DNA of 64,000 nt from Luscinia megarhynchos (Eukaryota; Chordata; Aves; Passeriformes; Turdidae). This document shows positions 25,066 to 38,467 of this stretch, piece by piece (the first letter of the stretch is position 1; the number at the start of each line of letters is the position of its first letter). The notes beneath the pieces are model-generated. The model saw only the letters and a program-made list of their open reading frames with translations. It made no database searches and had not been told where the DNA came from. The stretch is taken from positions 11,200,906 through 11,264,905 of the forward strand of contig JAPFBE010000002.1 in the NCBI GenBank assembly GCA_034336665.1, written 5' to 3'. Both the position numbers and the translations under genes were made by a program.

Positions 25066-28000
25066 TGGTGGTAAATGTTCAGTTCTGAATACTATTCAAA
25101 CACAGTGTTTTTCTCCCATGTCAAAAAGGTCTTTCAAAGCATTTCAAATATTAGGAATTAATTTTCACTTCTGTAGGTAAACAGTAAAAAAGCTCATATA
25201 CAGTGAGCTTATTCTAATTTAGGCACAGAGTCACAGCAAATTTAAACTCAGACACTTTTTACTCTTGTTGCCATGTTCTAGACAATAATCTAATTTCCCA
25301 TCTGTTTAGCATGAGGAATGCCAATGAAACTGATAACTCATTTAGGACTAGAATGATTTTAAATTGCATATTTAGTGGACATCTCCTAGGATTAATCCAA
25401 AATAGAAATCTAAAAAGTAATGTCTCTTTACCTTGTTAAAACCCCAGATGTCTACCCCCTTTCCTACAGTAACTGCTTATGCATGAGTCTGGTATTTATT
25501 TATTTATTTACCAACATTATTCTGCTTAGGCTGGCCACATGAAAGTGAAAAGCAATTCTGTGACTGGATCATCAAGAAGGATCCTTTGGCCAATTCACAC
25601 TTCAGTGCATGACTTACACCAGAGAGACATAAGTTGATATAACTCCAAAATCAATTGCTCTGGTATTATCTTCTCCTCTTCTGATATACTCTTTCTCTTT
25701 GTAAAATACAGCATGGAGTGCAATGGCACAGGATACAATTCATTGGTGTGTGGAATAATACTAATCCCAAAGAAGTACTTCAGTGCTTTCACATTGCTTG
25801 GTTAAAAACTTAGTAGTTTGACATGACTGATAAAGTTAACATTTGGTTTATGGGATTGGTGACAAAAGCTTAAATGCAGCATGACCTACTGGTTTCAAGG
25901 AAAACTTTTTTCAAAATTATATATGCGTGGTATGTTTCCTTTGACCCTTATTAAATAAATTAAAATATATTTTTATACATAATTTAACTACCCATGAGCA
26001 TCCCAGAATACAAAAACATTTGACAGTAGACATGAGATTTCCCTCTGTGTGTCTCCACCCCAAAATTCCTTAAACCTGAAAAACAATAAAACACTTGCAA
26101 TGCAAGTCCTGCAGCATGTGCTTCTTTCTCCTTTCCCCAAACAAATCCCATACAATTTCTTAGAAAGTACTTTCCACTGTAATTCCAATATAATTTAATT
26201 TGCATATGCTTCCACAGATTAATTGTAAAATTCATGAGAAGTCACTTTATGTGCTGTATAAATTGAGATTATTCCCTGTAGAGCCCTGTGTAGTGCAGCC
26301 CTACAAAGCTTTCCATGCATTTAAGGCCATAAGCAAGGGAGGGCATGAGCTGATACCAAGGAATCCTCTTCCTGCTCCCACTTCCACTTCCCTTTCTGGG
26401 CTCTCAGCTCCAGAGTCCCAGTCACGAGAGGAAGGGATGTCACATACGTGCACATTGCTGAAATCAGGGGAGAGAAGGATTCAAATGACAAATTTATTGT
26501 TTCAATCCTTTTATCTGGCAAGCTCAGGGCTGCCTTTACACTGCCCTCCCTCCAAAGAAAAGCACTGCAAGTAAAAGCATTGCTGAGTGGATTTGAAAAG
26601 CACTTTCCACTCTCTTCAGGGAACTGAGAGTTAATCCAGTTCAAAGGGAAGGAGGAATTTTTACATCATTTGCCAGCTTATGAATTTTAAGAATAGTATA
26701 AGTGAATAAACTGGAATATTCAATATTAATTTTATTTTATTTTACTCCTTAAAAGAAAACAGCATTAAAACCCTAATTTTTTAAAGAAACTCTTGCTTGC
26801 CACACCAACAGGTGCCAAAGGTCAACAGTACTGTCTGCTCCTTAAAACCCCTTGGAGATGTCAGAAAAACTGAAGCCCTTGGATATTTCAGACATTTCCA
26901 CTTGAAAGTCTACCCAAATAGTGATTAATTACTGGTTATTTCAACAGTTGAAAAAAATCTGCCTGTCACTTAATAAATGCCTATTACTGGAATACATATA
27001 TTAGCAGTCATATTCTGATCTTTTAATTCATTTATACCATGTTCACTTTATCATTATAATTACTAGGGAAAATATTTTTCATCAAGTTATCAACTTTGTC
27101 TCAGTAGTAAACCCAGGTTATACTCATGGCATGTCAAATATTTTCATTTCTTTCTATTATTGTCCATTGGGTAGAGAAATTCAGTGTTAAATCTGTTTGT
27201 GCTGTTTGCAGATTGTAGGAGCTCTTTCTCGACTGTCGAGCTTGTTGAGGTTTTTTTTTTAATTTTATTTTAAGAAAAATGGAGATAATTCCCTTCTAGC
27301 AGCTCTGCTCCTCTAGGCTGATACAATGCTGCCATCACATGGCACAGATTTGGCACAGCACGTGGGAAAGGGGGAGGTTTCCATCCTAATTCCGATTCCA
27401 ACCAAATACTCACTTGTACAGATCCTGACTATGCACACAGATATGCAGCTGGGTACCACTGATGATTATTTTATATCTAATAAGATCCAGTATTTTCTCA
27501 AGTCAGTATCTGATATGTGGGAATGCTGGGTTTCATATTTTATAAATATAGAATAGTTTCTTTCTTACAGCTGCTAAGGGGAACTTGCTAATGTTACAAA
27601 ATACACATCCCAGCCACTGAAACCAGAACATGGAGGGAAAAAGAAATTATATGAAAACCAACAAACAAGAAAATCAAAACAAAAAGGTTTTTTTTAAAGT
27701 TATATTCTGTAACTTCATGCCTCAACAGAGAGGCAGGGTTAATGGTCAGAGGGCCACAGACATGATAACAGGAACATCCCTCAATGCTAAACTAGGATTA
27801 TACCTAGCATGAATATTTTCAAATATATTTTATTTTAAATGAACACCTCAGTTAATTTGTCTCAGCATGACCATCCATGCCTTACTTTCAGTTGCGTGTC
27901 ATTTTCTTTATTCATCTCAAAAACAAGGGAGAGATTGAATCAAACTAACCCCAACTTTGTAAGCCAGTAGTAAAGACTGTAAATATTAATAATCTCAAAT

Positions 28001-30360
28001 TGACAGGGAGATTCCAGCCATAAGAAACTAACAGCGTGCTTGTTTGTAATGATCCCCAAATCCCTCTTAAACAACTCACAAAACCACAGGCAACTACATG
28101 AGAATGCATGCTACAGAACATTTATCCAGAAAGAAAAATGAGGAGTAACGAAACTGTAGGCAGTCAACTCGGGTACCAGAAATGAGTATTGAATCAAATG
28201 TATCCCATCCCCTACCTTAACAATTAATTACTTACAGAGCACATAAGGAAATACTGAAATGTTCCCAGTTTGTGGCTCATCTCTGATACTTCCCTTGCTA
28301 ACGTAGCTACCACAAAAGAATTTGTGCCCTTGTAACAACACAAGTGAAGAAGCGCTGATGCAAGTAGGAAAAGTTGGTGTTTGATAATGGATAAGTAAAT
28401 TTGATACATGAATTGTTAAGTGTACTTTACAGAGTGGTATTTTCTCAGTTACTCAGGGAATATTGTCTGATGCAAGCCAGCACAGAAACAGGAGGTTTAA
28501 GTATTTTTATCTTTAAAATAAAATATCACTGCTTCTATGAGCAAAGTTCTCAAAATATTTTCTATTCTTTTTTGTGTATGTTTTTGTGGTTTCTTCCAAA
28601 AGGATGGTACTATTACCACAATAATGTTGCTTTTCACCTTTTCCAGCAAGACATATGACCAAAATTCACCAATAATTTTATCTTTCCAGGATATACAGCT
28701 CCTATTTGAAATTAGACAACAGCTAAGGATTTGGTTGAAAGAGACATTTTTCCCCTGTGACCATTGTTGCAGCAAAACATAGAAATGCCAAGATGTTTCA
28801 AACAGTTGTTTGTTATTTTGAAGTTGAAAGAAATATAATCAATTGGCTATTCAGTTATTTTGGAGGCAGCAATTAAGCTGCAATAGGAATATCTGGGGAG
28901 GGAAAAGGGAGCTCTGTACCAAAATCAAATGGTTTGTGCTTTAACAATGTGCTATCATTTGCTCTCGGTATCAACAATGTTAACTTTCACACACATCACT
29001 CTGTCTACGAGTTAATGGAAAATGAAAATTGCCCAGCACACCTATTGGAAACTGCAGCCACAAACTCTGTAATTGAAGGTCAAGCCTCAAAGCTAACAAA
29101 AATTTCAGTCTCCTTTTTCTAATCTGTCCCAAGACTTGCATCACTTTCAGAAACATGTGAGTGATCCTATGCCACACCCAGCAGTGACCGGATCAATAAG
29201 ACATTTTTCAATATTAGGAGTTGTTTTGTATATTTTTGCACCTGGACAGTTTTCAAGATTGGCCATAGGTGATTATGAAAGCAGGGAAGAAATGCTGCTG
29301 AATGACTACTGTTTCTACTTTCTTCAGATTTTCTAATTTCTCCTTAAAATGTTCTGAGTCTTAATTGTTTATAATCTGCACTTACAAAGCACTATAATGC
29401 ACTTGTAAAGTTTGCAATACAGTAAAGTACTTTTTTTTCCTACTGTAAATGTAAGCTATAAAAAGATACTACAAAGAAGCAGAAAAAATCAGCATGGATT
29501 TTATTACTGTTAAGCACACAACTGAGTAGAAAGTAGATACTGAGACTGTGTGAGAACTTGTCCCAGGGCTCACCAATAAGGAAGGGACCTGTTATTCCTG
29601 GTTCATTCCCTCCATTTTTTAAAAATTAGGTTACTTATTATGCCTATTCCTACCTCAAAGAGAGCATTGAAAATAATATTTTGTTATGCAAACAGACTGG
29701 ATGATTACAAGAATCTTGCTAAATATTGATTTTGGGAAGGCAGAAGTTCAAGACAGTTGTTTGAATTGCATTACATAGTGACTTACATATTGATTTCCAA
29801 AAAAGGCAAGTGTAATAGTATGCATAAAAATATGCTTCATCTTATAATTATTATGACTGGAACTGGATTAAATTTCTGAGGGCAGCTGAAATATATCTTT
29901 GAGAGGGAAAATGGGTGATATTCCTCCTTAACACTCCTTAAACAAGCCTTATCCTCTATTTCCTTTTCTAAAACAAACCTTACCTATACCAAACATATCA
30001 GTAAATCCAAAGATCATCACATACAGCATATTTTAGGTAATTAGGCCACTCTCAGGATCCAGACACTTTCATGTTTTTTCCCCATACTATGGTGCTTCAT
30101 CTTTGGGTCATGTGGACTTGTAGACCAAACATCCTGTACTGGGGCCCTGGCCTTGTGTGGGGAGAAAGAGAATAAATAGTCTGATTCAGTCTTTCAGTGA
30201 CTGTTCTTCTTTTATCAGATAAGCTCAGCCAGCAGGTGCATTGATAAGTGGCCTGAACCAAGCTCCATTCCTGCCTTCCTACTGTGAGGGGAGATAATAG
30301 ATCCATTTTATTGTACTTATCCTGCACAGCCTAGTTTTAATTGGCCACAAGAAGTATAGA
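25066..30360. other. unique non-coding sequence
   Basis: No supported gene. 25,495-25,510 is a short (ATTT)n. A GC-richer patch at 26,280-26,560 carries overlapping chance frames on both strands. Other short open frames (for example the minus-strand one at 28,497-28,775) have no recognisable domain. A CpG-bearing palindrome in this stretch is listed separately. Confidence 0.5.
27228..27240. other. short CpG palindrome
   Basis: CTCGAC T GTCGAG is a perfect 6-bp inverted repeat around one central base, followed within 20 bases by a T-rich run. It is noted because CpGs are rare in this window. Confidence 0.5.
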
Positions 30361-30368
30361 GGATCTTA

Positions 30369-30409
30369 TTCTTCCTCTTCTTCCCTCTCTCTCTTTCTCT
30401 CTCTCTCTC
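30369..30409. repeat. polypyrimidine (CT)n tract
   Basis: Forty-one consecutive pyrimidines, mostly CT dinucleotides with TTC interruptions. Confidence 0.9.
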
Positions 30410-31480
30410 ATTTTGATCTGATCCTGTCATCTTAAAAAGTCACCTAAGTTCTCAGCTTCCCTGTAATAACAGCTATTGTCATAAATACAATATTTTAATC
30501 CACAAAATATTAACTCATGATCAACATTACTTTAGTACACTTAGAGGAATGTAGTTTTATCATATAGGGATAGTAAATCTGTTTGAATCTACTTGTAAAT
30601 TAATTTAGCTGACTGGAAAACAGTACTTACCTGAGTGCACTCTTTTTGGAAAAAGAATTGCAAAAACATATTTAGTTTTTCTTTGGTATTACAACAAAAG
30701 GGAAAGCATACAGAAGAATCATTAATGTAAATTTGTAGAACCATTGTAACTACCCATCTTTATAAATGTTGTAGTTTTTGCAGTTTTCATGAAAGCTGTT
30801 CTCTCCACAACACTACTTAAAAGAGTTGGGTTTCTTGCATGTATTCTCACCTTTATTCGGTCTGATATTGGATTTTTGTAGATTTAGGTCAAGAAGTGGT
30901 TTCAGGAAGATACTTCTAAGTAAATATTGTGTTATTTTCACTCATAAGAATGTAGAACAAATTATCCTGTTCTAGATCATAACCTTTAATGTAAGAATCT
31001 TGAGAGAATATCATGTGCTTCCAGCTATTACAGGCATTCAAGTTTCAGATATTCCTTTTCTGTTCTTGAGCTCCAGACACAGTCCTACAGGAATCAGGTG
31101 TGAGGACACTGGTAACATGCTCTTGCTGAGTTCATAAGATATTTAGAAAAACAATTGGAATTGCAGCAGTTTAAAAGACTTGACTGTTACTACTAAGTAC
31201 CACTATAACTTAATCTGGTAACACTTTTTCAAAATAAGCATTTTGAGAAGGCTCTGTAATAGAGTACATTGTCCTAATATATGCAACAGTGAGGCAACCT
31301 TTTTAATTGATAGTGGTTAGTGAACTTTCTAAATCTGTTGAACTTAGCAGAGTTAAACTTCCAGTAAATACCAGTGTCTATACTTACACCTCAGCTTTCA
31401 GTTAAAAGAAAGGCAAATACACCACCCTGCAACTGCTGGTGCTACAAACAACCCCCAAAAAAGGGTTTTTATTCCACTTA
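30410..31480. other. unique non-coding sequence
   Basis: No gene or repeat. A perfect minus-strand donor CTCAG|GTAAGT lies at + 30,631/30,630, but no good matching acceptor is seen to its right. Confidence 0.45.
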
Positions 31481-31481
31481 C

Positions 31482-31556
31482 CATGCCACAGGATTGTTTC
31501 CACACATCATTGCATGTAGACTAAGACTCAGGCTTTTTTATCTGCCCTGTTCCAAC
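31482..31556 (-). other. exon-like segment without coding capacity (75 nt)
   Basis: On the minus strand a strong acceptor (TTAGTTTTCTCTTTCAG, AG at + 31,558-31,557) and a donor CATG|GTAAGTGG (GT at + 31,481-31,480) flank 75 nt. All three frames contain stops, so it could only be an untranslated or non-coding RNA exon. It may equally be a pseudo-exon. Confidence 0.15.
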
Positions 31557-32070
31557 CTGAAAGAGAAAACTAAGTTTTTTGGGTGTCAGTGGTTTTTTTT
31601 TTATTATTTTTTAAATCAGAGTATTACTTAGAGATCAACTATTTATCTCTGGCTAAAATCTTGACACAAACTTTTTTAAAGATCAATAATCTAACCAGAC
31701 AAGAAGTGAGGGAGAGTGAGAAGCAAGTTTTACCTAGCTTTTCATTTTACTGTCTGATTATGATCACTGCCTGTTTTGTTTCTAACAGCATGTGTAAGGT
31801 AAAAAACTTCACCTGTTTCTAGCACAAGTTCTGGAAATTTGAAAGTTATGTACAAACAAATTAGTGATGTTGATATGCTCTCAGCTGGAGCATACTTGAA
31901 TAATAAATGCACTGGAGCACACACAAAAAGCCCGAAGCACTGGTAGCCTGAACAAAGAAGTCAGGGGGAGAAACAGGTACATTGATGAAAAAGGCAACTG
32001 GATCAGAGATTTTTGGTTCAAGTACTTATCCTGTCCATATCCTTGTCTTTTTAAGCCTGTTCCATATCAG
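31557..32070. other. unique non-coding sequence
   Basis: AT-rich, with a T-rich run at about 31,590-31,613. No gene is recognised. Confidence 0.45.
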
Positions 32071-32123
32071 CTTTTGTGAGCAAATCACACCATTTGCTTT
32101 TGTGAGCAAGTTTACATCATTTG
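32071..32123. repeat. 26/27-bp tandem duplication
   Basis: CTTTTGTGAGCAA begins both copies and ATTTG ends both (32,071-32,096 and 32,097-32,123). The middle 8-9 bases have diverged. It is an old local duplication. Confidence 0.7.
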
Positions 32124-32379
32124 CCAGAGGAGCAAAGGTCCTCTTCAGAGCTGGATCAGGCTGCTCAGTCTCCAGCAGCTGTTTTAGATGGGATGGAGCT
32201 CTCTGTCCCCTTGGGCAAATTGTCCCAGTGCATAACCACTCCTAATACAGAGAAATTTGAGGTTATATACAGAGGAAACTTCTCCAGCTGTAGCTTGTGT
32301 CTGCTGTTTGTCCCACCACTGAGCACCTCAGGCTCCACCTTCAATACAAGCACCGAAAAGTTTGTATAAATATCATTAA

Positions 32380-32610
32380 TCTCTTCTCCTTGCTTCAGCC
32401 TGGAGAAATTCCATTCTCCAAGCCTCTGTTTGTGTGTTGTGTGCTCCAGCCCTCTGACCACCTCAGTGTCCCAGTTCTGCAGTTTGTCAAGATCCCTCCT
32501 GCATTGGGCCTGGGGCTGGAGGGTGTCCCCAAAGTATGGGCTATACTCCAACTGCACACCTCACAAGTGATAAATTCATGGGTACCATCCCTCTTCTCAA
32601 ACCTGTCAAT
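32380..32610 (-). mobile_element. decayed CR1-like LINE fragment, antisense
   Basis: The plus strand resembles the complement of CR1 3' sequence: CTTCAGCCTGGAGAAATTCC, then GCTCCAGCCCTCTGACCACC, then CAGTTTGTCAAGATCCCTCC. The match is from memory of typical bird CR1 text and is strongly diverged, with both ends unclear. Open frames here (up to 130 codons, minus) are the residue of this element or chance. It carries no intact reverse transcriptase. Confidence 0.4.
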
Positions 32611-35025
32611 CACCTGGGCCCACACAATTACCCAAATTATTTTCTAAAATTCTGATTTCCAGCAGGTCAGATGCAATTTCTACTGTTGCAAGAAAATATT
32701 CCATCCCAGATACAAACTTCTGCCTTTCTGAGGTTGCTGATAGCTGATTCTTCCAGGTAATAACAGATAATTTTATTCTTAAATTTTATCTGCTTCCATT
32801 CTCTGCTCCAAATTATAAATAAATAAACACATCTAAACAATCTTTTCATTATATCTCTTATCATCCAGACTTTTCTATGAATTTGAATCGCTTGGAAATA
32901 CCAGGCATAGTTAAAATGAAGATTAGCAGAGATGTCATTCATATCACCAGCATTTACAAACTTAAATGAAACTATAGAGCATGAAACCAAAACAATGGCC
33001 TCCATAATATACTGTTGAGCTTTATGATACTTTCAGTATTCAGTCAGAAACTTCTTTACCTTAGAAAAAATTTTGCTAGAAAATTATGGATTTTATCCAT
33101 GCCAGTAGCAGAAGCTGGACAATTCTATCATATTTTCTACTTTTTCCCTATATACTTTTTGGTTGAATAATCAGAAAAGGGTTTCTATATACAAATAATA
33201 ATGTCTGCAGCCATACTGACTCATACTTATGTATTTCACACTAAAACACTCCATAGTAAATGTAGATAACTCTCCTGTTCCACTTGTGATCCTCACAAAT
33301 TTCTACAGAAACGCTTCTACAGAAATCATAGAGGTGAGGAAACAAGAGAACCTCACCCAAACACCACTGTGCACAGTGAGCTCTGGGTAGATGCAGTGGA
33401 CATTCTATCTTGCCTGACTGACTCCAGGTTTCATGTCTTGAAGAGTTCATCTTTTGCAGGCACAGCTACTCTTAACAGGAACAGCTGACTCCTCAAGAAA
33501 ATTGCAAGTCCTAAAAAAAGAGTATACAAAATTCTTTAAAATCAAACTCAAATTACTGAGGTAATTATTTCTTACAAAGCAGAAACTGAGAGCCTTAAAA
33601 CTGGAAAAAGGATATACTGGGAACACATTTTTAGTTGGGAAGTGGAAGCCTGTAAAGCAATATTCAGAACAGAACCTCTGATAAGCTGAAGGAACAAACT
33701 ATGTGTGTCCAGAGCTGAATTATAGGAAGTTGTCTAATAAAAGTAGAAAACAGGTGAAAAAAATCTAGTAATGGCAAGAATAAACTCTTATCTTATCAGA
33801 GAGTGCTACAGAAGAATTGAAAAGAATTGTTGAGTGTCCCAGCTTAAGTCCAGTCAAACTGAGAAGGGACAATTTTCCAAAAATGAAGCTGGAATCAAAA
33901 AGTACAACAAAATCTAGCTTAGCTTTGCATATGTCATCAGGAACTGCTGGGGAAAAGTGACAGAGGGGCAGTGAGCAAAACAGACAAAATGCTGCAGGAT
34001 GGTCCAAAGCCTAGGAAAAGCTTATGAATGGAAAGTTAAGTGTTAGGAAAGAGAAAAATGTGAGAAGATTTTTTGGTCTTGCCTTTCCTTTTGCATGCTA
34101 CGTGCCTTTGGGTGAAAGAAGAGATTAGGGTTTGTTCTGAAGAAGCTGCTTTTGGCTCACCAGAACCAGCCTCTGTCACAAGTCCCTGAACTAAAGGGGC
34201 TTAGAGGTGACCAACGGAGCTGAGCCTATCCCTTCAAGCTGCTTGGAAATCAAATCCCAGAAGTGGGTATCAGCACAGTGGCTCACAGGGGTGGGTCCTC
34301 AAATCAGGATGGAAGGATCCCAAAGCATTCCTCACCCCTCAGACCCCCAGTGGGCCCTTGGACCCCACAAAGCCATAGTTTTGCCTTTAGAAATAGATAT
34401 ACACATCTTTTTGAAAAAGCTTTCACTTGTTATCTTCAGACAGGGCATTATCTACGGAGGTTAATGAGCAAAAAGCAAAAGGCATTTACTGGCCAAAATC
34501 CTGCTTCACCAGGAAAGCTGAACCAGTCAGTGTCATGGGCATAGCATTGTTAACTGCAAACATAAAATTCAAGCAGGACTGTAATCCGAGTTTCCACTGC
34601 TGGGTGCATTGCACAGTTACAGTAAAGCCCAGTACATAAAACTGGTTGCTTAGGTAGTACTACAGAAACAACAGCCATAGGAAGTTGGTTTTTGGCAAGA
34701 GATCCTGCTGTTGGGTTAAAAATAATCTCAATAAAAGATAAAGAAAAAGTAGCCGGTTCCAAAGGAAGAAATCTGATAAAATTAAAGTGTAATAGACACT
34801 TCAAACTGTGTGATCTGACCTAATAAGTTATTAATAGGGAACCATTACTCTTCATACATTTTTTATGAGGAAGGCATTGCCTTTTTGTCAAGATTAGTGG
34901 ATTATAAAATATTTGTGCTACACAATATAAATGACCCTATCTATTAATAAGTCTCTTGAAAGATATGCTTAAATTGAATTACATTAAAAAGAAAAGTGCC
35001 AACAGAAAATTAGGCATAATTAATG
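32611..35025. other. unique non-coding sequence
   Basis: No supported gene. 34,140-34,380 is GC-richer and carries overlapping short frames on both strands without recognised domains. It could be an unrecognised old repeat. Confidence 0.45.
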
Positions 35026-35029
35026 GGAA

Positions 35030-35315
35030 CACATAAATAAACCAGAGATAGAGGGAAAAGGACATTCTTTCCATTGATCATTTTAAGGATTAATTGCTGA
35101 TATGCTCTAATGACATACCAACTATTACTGTTTTTATAAGGACCATTTCACAGAAGATGAAATCCATGTAACTATGAATATGTATTGCAATTTATTGCTG
35201 GAAGATAATTACACTGATCACATGCATCTAATTAGTCAGTACAGTATTTAAAGCTAAAAGATACAGTTTAAAATTTGATAGGCAATAAAGGTTCATTATA
35301 CTCCCCCAATAAAGC
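35030..35315. promoter_or_regulatory. CNE-like AT-rich block
   Basis: CATAATTAATGGG, GGATTAATTGCTGATATG, TTGCAATTTATTGCTGG, GATAATTACACTGATCACATG, CATCTAATTAGTCAG and GGCAATAAAGG cluster within under 300 bp, including Hox/Cdx-type ATAAA and LIM/POU-type TAATTA words. It is enhancer-like in texture. Conservation is a hypothesis. Confidence 0.28.
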
Positions 35316-37907
35316 AGATTTATTTCTTTTTTTTTTTCTTTTGCTAATATTCAAATACTTAACCTTTCCTGCATGTTTTTGGGACAAACAGTGCTGAAAG
35401 TGAGGACATGAGCAGCACTGTGGTTATTTTCCAGACCCTTTCAGAACAGCAATACCTGGGAGATGCAGGAAATTATTTTTCACATGACATTCACATAAGG
35501 GACAAAGTGAATGGAGTTACACAGTGTGTGAGCCCTCCAGTCTTCTCTATTTGCCAGAATATGTAAGGTTTCCTTGGATATCACAGCTCTGCCTCCAGTG
35601 TGTGCAGCCACATTCTGATTTTCACAGACTCAGAGAAATTTTTGAAGGCTTTCATTATTAATCAAGAATGTAAAAATGAAGCCTTAGTGCTCAATTTCTT
35701 AAAAAATATCTTAGAAATTATAAATAGGATAATTATTTTGCTCAAAAAGTCCTCAAAATAAAATACTTTTTTTCAAAAAGTTAAATAAGGCCCTTTTTCC
35801 TAGGCAGAAGAAAAGAAAGAGGACCCATTCATTAGAAATAATCCACCTGAAACAAAACACCTTACACTAATCCCCTAAAAACCTTATCTACTCCTTGACA
35901 CTGTTGTAACAAACACTTCCAAAGTACTGTGCCAACATTGCTCATGTGTTCAGTGGATTTTAATTAGAGCTCTGAAAGCTTGGGAAAACTGTCCGAGCGA
36001 GCAAGCTGCTCTTTTCAAATGGCAGCACAACTGTCCTTTTACCCATGTCCCAGTCACAGCATATGTTTAATTAAAACCAGTGCAAATAATGGAGACAGGC
36101 GAGAAAAATCTCCTTCCCACAAATTAGTGAGGAGAATATCATTAAGAAGGTGCACAGCGAGCTGAAGAAAGCAACTAGTGTTGTTCTTTAGTTGTTCTCT
36201 GAACTGGGTGTCTGTGGATAGGTCTTGGGGAACCATCACTTGTGAATGGTATGAATGGCTTCATATACAAGATTCTTTAAATGCTTTAGAGAGAACAGAG
36301 GCATTTAAGGATGAATAGCAAAAGGAAATCTAGAGCAAATAAGGGCACAGAGAGACATAGAGAGAGAGAGTTCTGACTTGTTCTGCTGTTGCAGTAGTAA
36401 TCACCTCAAATATTTGTCAGATAATATTTATTTTCCTAATTCACCTTGAGACAATGCCTATCCATCAGTCACCTGTACAAAGGCAAACCAATTCCTCACC
36501 AAGTGGGTTAGAGGATAGCTCCTACTCCTCCTACAGCATCAATCTCCCAGCCTAGTGAACACTCTTACTTTGTTCTGCCCTGAATCCACCACAGACTATG
36601 TGAGAATGAAACCCACAACCACTGGAGGAGGAGAGAAAGAGTCCAGTGGTACAAAAATGATGCAGCACCAAAGGAGGAAAACTTTGGGCCCATTGTGTTA
36701 TGATCACTCCAGACAGGAAATTCAAACGTTTTACGGAGACATAAGATGAAGAAACAACTTTGAATATCAATATCAAAAATATCAATAAAAGACAGGATTT
36801 CCTCATGCAATCTTTCATCAGGACTTGAACCTGCAAAAGAAAGCTTACAATACTGAGACTAAAGTTTTTGTAAAAGTTACCAACACTGAGCTTAAACCTG
36901 CTGTCTTGCTCTTGAAAGTAAAAATATAGAAAGGCTGGTATTTCAGGGATATCATTTTCATATATAATTATTCCTATAATTTCAAAAATAAGCACTATAG
37001 AGAAAAATAATGAATCAAAAAAAATCAAAATAAATGTAAAGAGACCTAAACAGTTTGTGAAATGCTTCTAGAGGATCTCTAATTAGCATTACCAGTGTGT
37101 TTTGTCCTACTAAATCAGTATACAAACAATCCTTACCTAAGAGCTGGGGTCAGGAGGGGTAGTAGTGAGCATTTCTGAATGCTCAAAATGTTTAACAAAT
37201 ACTGGATATCAGTGCTAATTATGAAACAGTTTTGTGATTAACGACTCTGCAAATGAAGAGAAAATTCAAGATCAATAATTTTTTTTTAATATATGATGAA
37301 AAGTGAGGATAAGGTCTCATTGAGGCACAGAGTGAAATAACAAGAGTAGAGGCTCAGGAATTCTTAAAATATTAAGTTTAGACAGATGGCAAGGTAAATC
37401 TGGACTTCTCTGTTTGGACAGTTGTATTTCTTTGATTTTTTAGCTACATTTATCAGATAGAAAAGACAGTAAAATGGAATTTGAGAGATTATACTGTTGC
37501 CCAATAGCAGTCATTAAAAAGTACAGCTCTTCAGGGTGAGGAGAGGGTAGAAGTGTCTCCTGACCTTAAGGAGTAGCATATTATAATGAAGATTTTCTAC
37601 ACAATTTATAGATTTCACTGTTCTACAGGATCCACTGTAACCTTTTGTAATTAAAAAAAAAAATTAAAAAGATGAAAAATGGAGGAGGGGTTGTTTTAAA
37701 TCTTGAAAGGAAAGCTGCCACTTGCAGTTTTTTTACCTATGAGAGTGTAACAACCAGCATAGGAAGCAAATGTTTAATCATCAAGTCATTGGTTGAATTA
37801 GCAGGTGAAAGACTTTGTTGAAGTGCCTGGAGAGTTCAAAGCCATGTTTTCAAGAGCTGTGTTTATTGAGCTGCAGAAGCTTTACATGTTATCACTGGAT
37901 GAACAGG
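35316..37907. other. unique non-coding sequence
   Basis: No gene. The minus-strand open frame at 36,552-37,028 (158 codons) is rich in Phe/Ile/Leu because it is the complement of AT-rich DNA, and it overlaps frames on the other strand. There are short A/T runs at about 35,328-35,340, 37,279-37,287 and 37,651-37,661. Confidence 0.5.
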
Positions 37908-38467
37908 TGTTGAGGTTTTAAGCCCAGCTGGAGATGAAAGAGGCAGATGCTTGCACAACCCCCCCTATTTATCCCCCTCTCCAGTGGAATGTGGAGTGGA
38001 ACTGAAGTAAATTTGTATTTATGTATGTTGATATAACAACAGTTTAATAACTGAAAATAAAGTTCAGTACAATTATAAATGAGAAATAATAATAACAAAG
38101 ATAATAAAAAGGAAGAAAAAACAAAACAATTGCTCAACACCCACTGACCAATGCCAGACCCCCCTTCCCAAATCCAGATCGTTCATCCTTCTGGTAATTC
38201 CCCCAGTTTATAAACCAGGCATTATGTTCCATGGTGTGGAGTGTCCATTTGGTCAATTTAGGGCACATGTCCCAGCTGTGCTCCCTCCAGTCTGGTTTCT
38301 TTGCATGCCTCCTCACTGGCAGAGCATGGGATGAGAAAAAACAGGTCCCTGGCTCAGAATAAACACAACTTACAGTGTGTTAATAGCACTTTTGTCATTC
38401 CAAATCCAAGATACAGCACTGTAACTGCTACTGAGAAGTTAACTCCACCCTAGCTGAAGTCAGGACA
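37908..38467 (-). mobile_element. solo LTR of an avian endogenous retrovirus
   Basis: Read on the minus strand, the 560-bp element starts TGTCCTGACTTCAGCTAGGG at 38,467 and ends CTTAAAACCTCAACA at 37,908, giving the TG...CA termini of a retroviral LTR. A TATA box TTTATAAA lies at 38,207-38,214, followed by CTGGGGGAATTACC. Downstream is a T/A-rich stretch around TTATTAAACTGTTG, as expected near the R/U5 region of this LTR type. Flanks are ACAGG (37,903-37,907) and TCAGG (38,468-38,472), a 5-bp target duplication with one mismatch. The TGTCCTGG...CAGCTGGG start and the overall order match an LTR type abundant in bird genomes, probably ERVL-like, though the class is not certain. No gag, pol or env sequence adjoins it, so it is a solo LTR left by recombination. 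Confidence 0.85.
38207..38214 (-). promoter_or_regulatory. TATA box of the solo LTR
   Basis: TTTATAAA sits mid-LTR between GCCTGG and CTGGGGG, where U3 promoter TATA boxes occur in this LTR type. It would direct minus-strand transcription if the LTR were active. Confidence 0.6.

Noticed and set aside
30600..30640. Perfect minus-strand donor CTCAG|GTAAGT
   Set aside because: No adequate acceptor to its right, and stops in or near the frames that would be used.
36552..37028. 158-codon minus-strand frame with hydrophobic stretches that look like membrane segments
   Set aside because: AT-rich complement gives Phe/Ile/Leu codons by composition. There is no recognised family, plus-strand frames overlap it, and its length is within chance for 64 kb.
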